Shown here piece by piece: positions 27,040 through 35,342 of a DNA stretch of 62,770 nucleotides. Under the pieces are notes generated by a model that did no database searches, had not been told where the DNA came from, and saw nothing but the letters and a program-made list of their open reading frames with translations. Positions within the stretch are counted from its first letter, which is position 1, and the number at the start of each line of letters is the position of its first letter. This stretch comes from Pseudomonadota bacterium (GTDB taxonomy: Bacteria; Pseudomonadota; Gammaproteobacteria; Eutrophobiales; Eutrophobiaceae), in contig JABFGI010000007.1 of the NCBI GenBank assembly GCA_013112535.1, positions 107,592 through 170,361 on the forward strand, given 5' to 3'. The translations under genes and the position numbers were made by a program.

Positions 27040-27231
27040 AAATTGAAAATAATGTGCCAAGTTGAACCAGTTTAAAAACTAATTCAACCCCTAGTGAACA
27101 GGGTTTTGGTACAGAGCGTGTACCGTAAGTGGCTGTTTTAGTTAATAGTGAATAATTTCAGTTCAGGCTCATAACGCTGGGGTCGGTGGTTCAATTCCAC
27201 CCATAGCCACCATACTTTACAAGCACTTACC
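27040..27231. repeat. attR copy A: element right end plus tRNA-Met core
   Basis: About 128 bp of right-end sequence (with GTGTACCGTAAGTGGCTG and TTTTAGTTAATAGTGAA) runs into the perfect 47-bp tRNA core at 27168-27214, then the 15-bp left-end match. The same arrangement recurs, increasingly degraded, at 28455, 29651 and 34673. Confidence 0.85.
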
Positions 27232-27274
27232 TACTATTTAATATAATCAAAATTCGAATATTTTATTCCGCTAC

Positions 27275-28345
27275 TCAACAACGAATATTTGATCCTGCTT
27301 CTTTTTTTGCTTGATACATCTTTTCGTCTGCATCACGGATAATCTTATTATTATCAATATATTTATTCGGCGTTGCCTCAACCACTCCAAAACTTAGTGA
27401 TAAATCAGGATATTTTAGATTAAAGTTCTTTATTATTTTTTTGCAAACAATTTTAGCATTTTCAATGTTGCATTCGGGAAAGATTAAACAGAATTCATCA
27501 CCACCATATCTACATGCAATATCAATTTCCCTAATGTTATCTTTAAGTATTTGCCCTATAGATTGAAGTATCTCATCACCTTTAATGTGTCCCTGACTAT
27601 CATTAATTTTCTTAAAATTATCAATATCAAAATAAACTAACGATAAACCAGCTCCGCGCCTTTTTACCACGGCAAGTTCCCGATTGAGAAAATCCTCCAA
27701 GGCTCGTCGATTATATAAATTTGTAAGTGGATCTAACTTAGTCAGTTCTTCTAATTGATAAGTTCTTTCAGCTACTTTAGCTTCCAGAATCTTTGCATAT
27801 TCTTCAGTTTTTCTTTTTGCAGACTCTATCTCGCCCACTAAACTATCAATGTATGTATCAAATACTAGTGTAGTATCAAAATAAAAAAGATTATCTAAAG
27901 CTCTTAATAGCATCTCTAAATTGTCCTTAGGTTGAACATTATTTTTTAATACTTTTATAATAAGCTCTTTAAGCGTTTTCACCGCAGAAAGATAGAGTTT
28001 TGGTTCCACACCAATTCGTTTATGAACCATACCAATTCTTAATCTATTATTAACGTACTCGATATCATAATCTCCAGAAAATAGATCGATAACATACTTA
28101 CGCTGAGCGTTACGCAGACGAAATAAAGTATCTGCATCTCCTATCAATAGAGATATTTCATCTATTTCAGTCTGCTTTTTATAAAACTCATCCACAATTG
28201 CATCGACATTATCTTCAATAAGAACCTTATATTCAGATAGTAGTTTTAAAGCGGCTGTATCAAGATCAAGCAACCCCTTGCGATTAGCAATTTCTACATC
28301 AGTAATTTTCATTTGTTCAAGAAGTGTTGTGTCTGTACGTCTCAT
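27275..28345 (-). CDS. Globin-coupled diguanylate cyclase
   Basis: A 356-residue cytosolic c-di-GMP synthase with a gas-sensing domain. Residues about 15-170 form a protoglobin, with proximal heme ligand H108 in IGMVHKRIGVEPKLYLSAV. A linker helix follows (170-200). The GGDEF domain has DPLTNLYNRR at 205-214, active site RYGGDEF (GGDEF 281-285) and product-inhibition site R272-x-x-D275. It should therefore be active and feedback-inhibited. AAGGA precedes the ATG. It sits alone between att copies A and B, so it is likely cargo of an earlier element. O2 is the usual ligand for this class; that is inferred. Confidence 0.9.
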   Translation of the reverse strand: MRRTDTTLLEQMKITDVEIANRKGLLDLDTAALKLLSEYKVLIEDNVDAIVDEFYKKQTEIDEISLLIGDADTLFRLRNAQRKYVIDLFSGDYDIEYVNNRLRIGMVHKRIGVEPKLYLSAVKTLKELIIKVLKNNVQPKDNLEMLLRALDNLFYFDTTLVFDTYIDSLVGEIESAKRKTEEYAKILEAKVAERTYQLEELTKLDPLTNLYNRRALEDFLNRELAVVKRRGAGLSLVYFDIDNFKKINDSQGHIKGDEILQSIGQILKDNIREIDIACRYGGDEFCLIFPECNIENAKIVCKKIIKNFNLKYPDLSLSFGVVEATPNKYIDNNKIIRDADEKMYQAKKEAGSNIRC

Positions 28346-28454
28346 CGGACATTCCTTAAAAGTTGTTCTGATATTTTTATTTCGGCAATATAATTATAGT
28401 CACAAGTTATTCTACATAATGGGATATTTGAGACTCTCTGCGGATTAATAGCCA
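28346..28454. other. Intergenic stretch before att copy B
   Basis: This is the first part of a 320-bp gene-free gap upstream of the globin-coupled cyclase. It should hold the cyclase promoter. The rest of the gap is att copy B (28455-28640) and a short 3' flank. No coding frame was seen. Confidence 0.4.
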
Positions 28455-28640
28455 AATTAATTGAAAGCTAATAATGCGCCAGACAGAAACTGGATTAAAA
28501 CCAGGTCATAACCGAGTAAACATGAGTTTGGCATAGTACATGTACCGTAAGTAACTGTTTTAGTTAATGTTGAATGTTTCAGTTCAGGTTCATAACGTTG
28601 ATGGTGGTTCAATTACACCTATAGTCACCATATATCAACG
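28455..28640. repeat. Decayed att copy B
   Basis: Aligns with copy A over its whole length: a shared TGTACCGTAAGT, CTGTTTTAGTTAATG and TTTCAGTTCAGG, then a tRNA core CATAACG...GGTGGTTCAATTACACC...TCACCATA. The core differs from the intact one by a 3-nt deletion and several substitutions. The flank to the right (TATATCAACGCTTCC) resembles the left element end. Confidence 0.78.
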
Positions 28641-28666
28641 CTTCCAGCATATTCTAAATTTATTGC

Positions 28667-29527
28667 CTAAAAAGAATGTTTGAGGAGTTCATACCAGTTC
28701 TTCTTATTACTAAGAAGTTTTTTTGCATCATAAGCCAAACGATGAGTACCATGACATTCTGCACAAGCCAAAACCGCCAAGGTACCTAACGCTTCACCCT
28801 GCTCCTTTAAAGAACCTGTTTTAAGACTTTGTTTTAGATCGGCCATAGTTTGAGTTATCTTTTCATTGGGAAATTCTTTCGAAGCATTTTTATGACAGTT
28901 GATACAAATATCACCTAAATTGTTCATCCCTTTTTCTAATTCAGACAAAGTTGATAGCGCGGCTTCCGATCTATTATCAACAAAAGCAATCTTTATCTGA
29001 TTCACCTGTTTACTCATTGTGCGCATGTGTGAAATTAATGTTATTGAATCATCAATCTTCATCTCTGAAAAATCAGGCGCCCGATAGAGTGTTGCTGTCG
29101 CGGCACGAAAATCCGTATGACAAGACTGACAACTTTTATCTAGTTCATCCAAAGTATGAGTTATCTCGTCATAACGTTTTTCTTTAATATTTTTTTGTAT
29201 ATTAGCAATAGAGACTAAATCCAGTTTGTTCTTCCATTCAGGCATCATCTCTGCAATTTTATAGTAATCTTCATTTAATTTTTCTACCCATTTTTTTAGA
29301 TTTTCATCATTCTGCATTTTTGCATAAATCTTGATTGCTAACATTTCACGTCGTAATTTAAACATGGTATGCAACCATACCTGACGTTTGTTTTGTGGTT
29401 TATACCATTGTGAAATAGATTCTGGAGGTTTTTTGAGTACAATTACATTTTCCTGATGAATATAAAAAATACCGATCATTATAAATATAATCAGGCACTG
29501 AATAACAATAAAATAAGACCAACGCAT
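28667..29527 (-). CDS. Membrane-anchored triheme cytochrome c
   Basis: About 286 residues. The N-terminal membrane anchor spans about residues 5-25. The periplasmic part has three CxxCH heme sites: C-Q-S-C-H, C-I-N-C-H and C-A-E-C-H. The spacing and helical surroundings resemble duplicated cytochrome c'-like helical bundles. I chose the second ATG, which follows AGGTGG at 5-6 nt; the longer frame adds 15 poor residues. Electron-transfer partners are not obvious. It stands between att copies B and C. Redox role is known for the motif class; the specific pathway is unknown. Confidence 0.83.
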   Translation of the reverse strand: MRWSYFIVIQCLIIFIMIGIFYIHQENVIVLKKPPESISQWYKPQNKRQVWLHTMFKLRREMLAIKIYAKMQNDENLKKWVEKLNEDYYKIAEMMPEWKNKLDLVSIANIQKNIKEKRYDEITHTLDELDKSCQSCHTDFRAATATLYRAPDFSEMKIDDSITLISHMRTMSKQVNQIKIAFVDNRSEAALSTLSELEKGMNNLGDICINCHKNASKEFPNEKITQTMADLKQSLKTGSLKEQGEALGTLAVLACAECHGTHRLAYDAKKLLSNKKNWYELLKHSF

Positions 29528-29650
29528 TGCTGCCACCTTTTTATTTATGCAACGTGATATTTTGTATAACAAACATTATATCGAAAAAGAGAACGGATAT
29601 ATTTTATTCTTTCCTTTCAATTTTGAGAATATTGAGAAAAATTCATACGT

Positions 29651-29775
29651 GATCGAAAGCTAATGAAACGCAGGTGGTCGAGGTTTTGGCGCAAGGCGTG
29701 TACCGTAAATGTCCGTTTAGTTATTAGTGAACGTTTTTAGTTCAGACTCATGACGTTGGAGTTGGTGGTTCGATT
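29651..29775. repeat. Decayed att copy C
   Basis: Shares GGTTTTGGCGCAAGGCGTG, TACCGTAAATG, TTTAGTTATTAGTGAACG and TTAGTTCAGACTCATGACG with copy A, then a core GTTGGTGGTTCGATTCTAC that loses similarity about 30 bp in. It is more degraded than copy B. Confidence 0.72.
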
Positions 29776-29784
29776 CTACGACAA

Positions 29785-29945
29785 TTGCTCGGTCTTCGTT
29801 CCCGAACACGGCTCTCTACCGTTCACTTCCATGTAAATGTCCTGCATCACCTTAAGTACCTTCTTTTGATGCTCTAAAACCAACATCCATGTAGGCGAGC
29901 CATGGCGATCAGACATAACAAGGGCTTACCTGTCTAAAATTATCA
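29785..29945. repeat. Dispersed intergenic repeat, copy 1
   Basis: Contains CTCGGTCTTCGTTCCCGA...CTCTCTACCG, then CCATGTAAATGTCCTGC, CATCCATGTAGGCGAGCC and TACCTGTCTAAAATTA in order. A shorter relative with the same order occurs at 37905-38010. More GC-rich than its surroundings. Looks like an interspersed repeat family; relatedness of the two is moderate. Confidence 0.5.
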
Positions 29946-30042
29946 TTTAATGCTAATTTTTAAAATCAACTGGCTCACATATTGCTTTAATCTACAAAAA
30001 ATAATGTACACAAATACACTGAATATTGATTGGTAAAGACAT

Positions 30043-30711
30043 ATGGAAACAGAAGTCCGTAGTATTTTGATAATTGATGATGATCTCGATTACCGAAAGG
30101 CGTTATTGGTTCGTTTAAACAGTTTATTTCCTGATGCTAAAATTGAAGAATACGATTTTCCCAGACTGGGTTGTCCACCATTGAACTTTGATTGGGAGAA
30201 GTACGATGTATTAATCCTCGACTACTATTTGAGTAAGAACGAAACGGGATTAGGGTGGTTCAGCAGATATAAGAAATCAGAAAATTTTCCTGCCACTATC
30301 GTTATAACTGGAATGGATGATAATAAAATTGCAAAACGCGTCCTAAAAGCGGGAGTTCACCATTTCCTTAGTAAAAAACACCTCACTAAAGGGGAGATGT
30401 ATAACGGCATTGAAAAGGCACTGGCAGTTCGCGCATCAATTATTAAAAACTATAAGAAACAATCTGATCATGAAAATAATTTTGATACCTTTATTAATAA
30501 TTCTTTACAAAATACAGAAGAACGATTGTTCACTAAGATACTAAATATCAGAAATACAACCGGCTGTATTCCCGACCGCCAATTAATTGATTCAGAAATA
30601 GAACGAGAACGTGATCATATATTAAAATCAATTGATTATGTCCCTGCTCAAGAAGCCAAGATTGGTCTTTTGGAAATAGCTGCTGATCGAATTAGAAACA
30701 TGTCCTGGTAA
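30043..30711 (+). CDS. Response-regulator receiver protein with novel C-terminus
   Basis: A 222-residue protein. The receiver domain (about 5-130) has acidic DDD at 13-15, the phospho-acceptor Asp in VLILDYYLSKNETG near residue 61, T in VITGMDD and Lys in FLSKKHL. The C-terminal 80 residues (SLQNTEERLFTKILNIRN...AADRIRNMSW) match no output domain I know. It has no DNA-binding motif, so it may act by protein contact. Divergent from the GGDEF-EAL gene at 30873 only in a loose sense (convergent, 160 bp apart). Sole plus-strand gene in this part. Confidence 0.8.
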   Translation: METEVRSILIIDDDLDYRKALLVRLNSLFPDAKIEEYDFPRLGCPPLNFDWEKYDVLILDYYLSKNETGLGWFSRYKKSENFPATIVITGMDDNKIAKRVLKAGVHHFLSKKHLTKGEMYNGIEKALAVRASIIKNYKKQSDHENNFDTFINNSLQNTEERLFTKILNIRNTTGCIPDRQLIDSEIERERDHILKSIDYVPAQEAKIGLLEIAADRIRNMSW

Positions 30712-30872
30712 ATTTATACTCCGGATACTACCTGTTCACTTTTATTATTTAGTGCGCATTAAAATATAATTGGATCCATTTACATAAAATTGCTTGTATC
30801 TGTTAACAGATCAATTATGCAAGATAAAGACTGAATAAAACTGTTGTAACTTCAGTAGAACAAGATTTGTTT

Positions 30873-33524
30873 TTAATTATTATAAGGCTGAATATTAACT
30901 ACATTATTCGTGCGCGCGAGAATTTCTGAAAATTCAACCGGCTTTCCAATACCATACCCTTGTGCATAGTCAACGCCAATTTCTTTTAACATTCCTTTTA
31001 TCACATCATTTTCCACAAACTCAGCGATTGTATTCATATGCATGACATGACCAATTTCGTTTATAGATTTAACCATCGCATGGTCGATTGGATCATCAGC
31101 AATATCCTTAACAAACATTCCATCAATTTTCAGGTAATCTACAGGTAAATTCTTTAAATAACCAAACGATGATAAACCACTGCCGAAATCATCCAACGCA
31201 AATTTACAGCCTAAACCCTTTAATTTTGAAATAAAATGCATTGCCATATTTAAATTGGATATAGCTGCTGTTTCTGTTATTTCAAAACAGATCTTTTTTC
31301 TGTCAATCTTATATTCATCCAGCTTATATATAATAAAATCCAAAACATCTGAATTTGATATTGAAGGACCGGAAAGATTTATAGAACAATAATTTATTTG
31401 ATCTAAAAATGACAAATTATTAGATAATAATTCAAAGGCATTATTGATTACCCATTCATCTAATTTTGATATCAGATTATAACGTTCTGCAGCAGGTAAA
31501 AATGATCCTGGTTGAATTAGTTCGCCATTCTCATCTATCATTCTTATTAATAATTCGTAATTCAATTTACCCCTGCCATCTAATGGCATAATTGATTGCG
31601 CAAAGAGGCAGAAACGATTTTCTTCAAGTGCCTGATTTAGCCTGAACACCCATTGCATCTCGCCGTGCCTTCTATTTTGCTCAGCATCATCTTCATGATA
31701 TATATGAATTCGGTTACGACCTTTTTCCTTGGCAATATAACAGGCTGCATCTGCAGCTTTTAATAATTCAGTTAAATTAGCAGTTGTTTCCTTTATGACA
31801 ACCAGACCCATACTGACTCCGATTTTGAAAGATTTTTCTTGCCAGAAAAAATTAAATTCCTGTACCTCTTTTTGCAAACATGTAGCAACTCGATTTGCAT
31901 CTTGCAATGAACAATGTTCCATTAACACACCAAATTCATCGCCTCCCAATCTTGCTAGCGTATCTCGTTTTCTGACGACATTATCCATTTTGGTACTTAT
32001 CTGTCGTAACAATTCATCGCCAGCAATATGACCACATGTATCATTGATTACCTTAAACTGATCAAGATCCATAAAACATAAAGCATGTTCAGCACCATTG
32101 GTTCTAGACGTATTCAATAATCTTTCTGTACGTCTTTCAAATTCTCTTCTATTGACTAACCCGGTTAAGTCATCGTGACTGGCTTGATGATTAAGCTGCT
32201 CAGATAATTGATATTCGCGCGTTACATCATCCTGTATGGCAACGAAGTTAATAATTTCATTATTAGAATCTTTCACGCATGATATTGATATACGAGCCCA
32301 GTAAAAATTTCCATCTTTTTTTCTGTTATATAATTCCCCTTTCCAGTTTTCACCTGATTCTATGGTATGCCATAAATCCTTATAAACTTCTTTAGTCGTT
32401 TGTCCTGATTTCAATATACCTGGATTCATTCCTAATACTTCTTCTTTCGAATAACCCGTAACCTCACAAAAGCTCGGGTTAACATATTCAATTTTTCCGT
32501 CAGGATCTGTTATATAGACAGATGATGAACTGTGCTCCACAGCACGAGAAAGTTTATGTAATTCTGCCTCTGTACGCCTTAGATTAGTTATATCCATTGC
32601 AATGGTGCAAATTAAATTTATTTCACCTCCTTTATCTTCTAGCACAGGAAAGCTGGTTGAGAAAAAGACGGCTTCTTTACCGCCAACTGTTCTAGTTATT
32701 TCTCGTTCAATTTCTGAATTATTTTCGAGGACATCTTTGAGTTCTGTATCTAGTATTTTCGAGTCATCCCTGGACAATGAAGAAAACTCAGCACTGCTTT
32801 CTTTAATTTTGCCATCACGATCAGTAATCCTGAGCAACAATGGAGCATGATCCAGTATTCTTTTAAATTGCCAGGCATGATTAAGTACCGGTGTTGCAAA
32901 ATGTTTACTCAATAAAAGTGTAATGACAAAAAATACGACCGATAAAATTAATACTAGAATTATTAATGAATAAACAGTTGTTCTTTTTGCTGCAATGGCT
33001 TCATCAATAGAAATACCTACTATAATGACGCCGCTTGCTTTATTCTTATAACCCGATCGATAGGGCATCGCTATTTGTCGTATCGTTAATTCATTCCAGT
33101 GTCTTTCTTCAAATACCGTTTTGTTTTCTTCAAGAACATGTTGAATAATATTAATATTATGTTCATCAACATATTTTGAATCATTATCTTTTTGACTGTT
33201 AGCGATAATTTTTCCATCAGGCAACGCAATGGTAATAAAAACGATACGTGAATGAGTGGCAGCTATTTGCTCGACTAATAATCTGGCATGATATTTCCCG
33301 GAAAAGCTAATACGATTAATAGACTGGGCCAAAAGACTTGTTACAGTTTCCTGTAGTTCACTTTCATTACTATCAGATACCCGAGTATAGATAATAGAAC
33401 CAACCAGAATTACAATTAACATGAATGTTAATAATAAGGCACTGAAGCCAAGAGCCATATTCCGACCAAAGTATAAGAATTCTTTTGATAATTGTTTGCT
33501 TGATTCCTGATTATTTTGTTTCAT
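30873..33524 (-). CDS. Transmembrane PAS-PAS-GGDEF-EAL c-di-GMP enzyme
   Basis: An 883-residue inner-membrane protein. TM1 spans 24-46, a periplasmic sensor domain about 47-183 and TM2 about 184-206. PAS domains lie at about 218-315 and 325-440. GGDEF follows, with R518-x-x-D521 inhibition site and GGDEF at 527-531. The EAL domain has E657-L-L, N716, E748/E751, D778-D779, K799, E835 and Q855. Both catalytic sets look complete, so it could make or degrade c-di-GMP. AGGGA precedes the ATG. It begins 11 bp after the stop of a periplasmic binding protein gene, which probably feeds its sensor domain. Confidence 0.9.
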   Translation of the reverse strand: MKQNNQESSKQLSKEFLYFGRNMALGFSALLLTFMLIVILVGSIIYTRVSDSNESELQETVTSLLAQSINRISFSGKYHARLLVEQIAATHSRIVFITIALPDGKIIANSQKDNDSKYVDEHNINIIQHVLEENKTVFEERHWNELTIRQIAMPYRSGYKNKASGVIIVGISIDEAIAAKRTTVYSLIILVLILSVVFFVITLLLSKHFATPVLNHAWQFKRILDHAPLLLRITDRDGKIKESSAEFSSLSRDDSKILDTELKDVLENNSEIEREITRTVGGKEAVFFSTSFPVLEDKGGEINLICTIAMDITNLRRTEAELHKLSRAVEHSSSSVYITDPDGKIEYVNPSFCEVTGYSKEEVLGMNPGILKSGQTTKEVYKDLWHTIESGENWKGELYNRKKDGNFYWARISISCVKDSNNEIINFVAIQDDVTREYQLSEQLNHQASHDDLTGLVNRREFERRTERLLNTSRTNGAEHALCFMDLDQFKVINDTCGHIAGDELLRQISTKMDNVVRKRDTLARLGGDEFGVLMEHCSLQDANRVATCLQKEVQEFNFFWQEKSFKIGVSMGLVVIKETTANLTELLKAADAACYIAKEKGRNRIHIYHEDDAEQNRRHGEMQWVFRLNQALEENRFCLFAQSIMPLDGRGKLNYELLIRMIDENGELIQPGSFLPAAERYNLISKLDEWVINNAFELLSNNLSFLDQINYCSINLSGPSISNSDVLDFIIYKLDEYKIDRKKICFEITETAAISNLNMAMHFISKLKGLGCKFALDDFGSGLSSFGYLKNLPVDYLKIDGMFVKDIADDPIDHAMVKSINEIGHVMHMNTIAEFVENDVIKGMLKEIGVDYAQGYGIGKPVEFSEILARTNNVVNIQPYNN

Positions 33525-33535
33525 TTTATTCCCTG

Positions 33536-34630
33536 TTACTGATCATCCATGTTCAGTGGCTTACCCGACCATACTGGTGTATTGCTATACCATGGTTTTT
33601 TAAATGGTTTCGGGATAGGTGCTGACCAACCGTGATACAAATCAACTGTTTCACGTGTTATTGGAAAAACGGGAACCAAAACTTCCTCTTTAACTTCATT
33701 TCCTAATAGTACCTGATAAGAAATTCTCATAGCCTCTGCACCAAGTTCACCACAAAACTGCGCAGAATCTATACGAGAAATCCCTCCTCTTTTAATGTTT
33801 TCTACAGAGACAGGATCGCCATCAACGCTAGCAAAAAATATTTCGTATCTATCTGCGGCTTCCAGTTCATTAATAACGGCTAAACCACCACCATCATTCA
33901 CACTAAAAATTACATCAATAGAACCTTTGTCAGGAAAATCATTTAAAATTTGTATACCAGCTTTTTTTCCACCTATCGGCTCAACTGCTGAGTAAGTTTT
34001 AATAATTTGAAAAGATTGTTTATATGTTTCTAACGCATCAATAAATCCGTCCACGCGTGAAACAGTTGACGACACATGGGGATATTCGACCAATACAATA
34101 CGTATTTTTTTTTCAGCCGGAAAGTTTGCCGCAACATACTCGCCATCCAGAAATCCTGCTTGATAGTTATCAGAGGTAATAAAACTGGTTAGTTCGCCAC
34201 CTAATATATGTTGGTCATATGCTACAACAGGAATACCTGCAGCATTAGCCTGTTGCAGAGCGTCTTTTAACGCCGCTATATCTGTTGGCTGAACAATGAT
34301 CAAATCGACACCTAATTCGATCATTTTCTTCATTTGGATAATCTGATTCTCCATACCATCAATGCCGTCTCCGGCAACATTAGGTATGAGTTCAACCTTG
34401 GCAATACCAGCATGGATAGCCTCATTATTGATTCTATCAGCCTCTTGCTCGAGACCTTGCCGCATAGCAACCTGTCCCGGAATATTCATTGACCAATACA
34501 ACACACCTACTACAAATTCCCTATCAGCATTTTCTTGTTGAACAGAATTATTGTCAGCAAAACAAAGACTTATTGAAAGAAAAATAAGAAATATAAATGA
34601 AACAGGCTGATTAATATTTTCAGATATCAT
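33536..34630 (-). CDS. Periplasmic sugar-type binding protein paired with a c-di-GMP enzyme
   Basis: A 364-residue Peripla_BP_4-like (LacI/ribose-binding type) protein with a signal peptide ending near CFA. Fold segments include VVGVLYWSMNIPGQVAMRQGL near 40-60, VDLIIVQPTDIAALKDALQ near 112-130, GIPVVAYDQHI and IFFASVDGD near 265. No ABC permease or ATPase gene is nearby. Instead, the gene precedes and is probably co-transcribed with the transmembrane GGDEF-EAL gene. Known parallels for such signalling pairs are LuxP-LuxQ and NspS-MbaA. The ligand cannot be read from sequence. Confidence 0.85.
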   Translation of the reverse strand: MISENINQPVSFIFLIFLSISLCFADNNSVQQENADREFVVGVLYWSMNIPGQVAMRQGLEQEADRINNEAIHAGIAKVELIPNVAGDGIDGMENQIIQMKKMIELGVDLIIVQPTDIAALKDALQQANAAGIPVVAYDQHILGGELTSFITSDNYQAGFLDGEYVAANFPAEKKIRIVLVEYPHVSSTVSRVDGFIDALETYKQSFQIIKTYSAVEPIGGKKAGIQILNDFPDKGSIDVIFSVNDGGGLAVINELEAADRYEIFFASVDGDPVSVENIKRGGISRIDSAQFCGELGAEAMRISYQVLLGNEVKEEVLVPVFPITRETVDLYHGWSAPIPKPFKKPWYSNTPVWSGKPLNMDDQ

Positions 34631-34672
34631 AAGGTTTAATCATGGAATTTATTAATTAATTCTAGACCATAG

Positions 34673-34850
34673 ATCCTGAAAAAGCAGAAAGCGTGCCAGA
34701 TAGAAATGGGATGACACCTAATTCAGCTCCAAGCGGTTCAGGTTCTGACAATGAGAAAGTACTGTAGGTGGCTATTTTAGTTAGAAGAGCAGTTTTTTAG
34801 TCCAGACTAATTATGCAGCGACGGTTTGACTCTGTCTGGAACTACTATTA
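34673..34850. repeat. Heavily decayed att copy D
   Basis: Matches copy B/A blocks in order: GCGTGCCAGATAGAAATGGG, TACTGTAGGTGGCTATTTTAG, TTAGTCCAGACTAATTATG, then a core reduced to GACGGTTTGACTC. It is the oldest-looking of the four units. The 254-bp gap it fills has no coding frame. Confidence 0.62.
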
Positions 34851-34884
34851 AGTAATAATTTTTATTAACATTAAGTATGTATGA

Positions 34885-35274
34885 CTACTTTTCCTGAAAA
34901 GTCATTCGTATGGTATGTCTATCTGATGGAACGAATGGAATATCTATCGAATATTCGTATTTAAAATTCCTGATATTTCTCAGATACGATATCTTTGAAT
35001 ATTTTGCCCTTGTTTTATAAATCGCAGATCCCTGAACATCTAATATTTCCACGTCAAGGTGACCAGGTAATCGCAAACTATTTGTCGCATATCGACGCTT
35101 TAACCTTCCAGAAACAGTTATTCCATCATTTTTATAATAGATATTTGCAGTTTTAATTACCACCTGCCTTGATGAGATCAATTCTATTGCTATACCTTCT
35201 TGTATCGTTTTAGCGTTTACTGTCGTGTAAACACTTAATAGCAATATGAATAAATAATAATTAATTTTTTTCAT
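34885..35274 (-). CDS. Small exported protein of unknown function
   Basis: Not recognised. It has 129 residues, with a signal peptide ending near VNA (MKKINYYLFILLLSVYTTVNA). The mature part alternates hydrophobic and polar residues and is probably a small beta-sandwich, ending SIDIPFVPSDRHTIRMTFQ. It follows the cytochrome c/b genes on the same strand by 69 bp, and could share their function as a periplasmic accessory. That is inference from position. Confidence 0.65.
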   Translation of the reverse strand: MKKINYYLFILLLSVYTTVNAKTIQEGIAIELISSRQVVIKTANIYYKNDGITVSGRLKRRYATNSLRLPGHLDVEILDVQGSAIYKTRAKYSKISYLRNIRNFKYEYSIDIPFVPSDRHTIRMTFQEK

Positions 35275-35342
35275 CTTTTCATACAGGTTAATTCAATTAT
35301 TCATAAACATGGTCATTCTCTTTTTCTTAAAATAAATTGAAA

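Larger units (their letters stand above)
20623..27214. mobile_element. Integrative mobile element in tRNA-Met
   Basis: Bounded by a perfect 47-bp direct repeat (20623-20669 and 27168-27214) of the tRNA 3' half. It carries, all on the minus strand, a tyrosine integrase next to the tRNA, an excisionase-like HTH protein, a Rep_trans-like protein, an unknown, an OLD nuclease and a CoiA-like protein. About 6.5 kb, without conjugation or capsid genes, so it is a mobilisable or satellite-type element rather than a full conjugative element or phage. Boundaries are seen directly; mobility is inferred. Confidence 0.88.
29528..30042. other. Gene-free stretch holding att copy C and a dispersed repeat
   Basis: About 515 bp with no convincing coding frame. 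It contains att copy C, a GC-richer intergenic repeat (29785-29945) and the promoter region of the response-regulator gene at 30043. Confidence 0.6.

Noticed and set aside
20623..34850. CRISPR-like array from the repeated att units
   Set aside because: Units are about 170 bp, separated by genes of very different length, and contain tRNA sequence; there are no short regular repeats or spacers and no cas genes.
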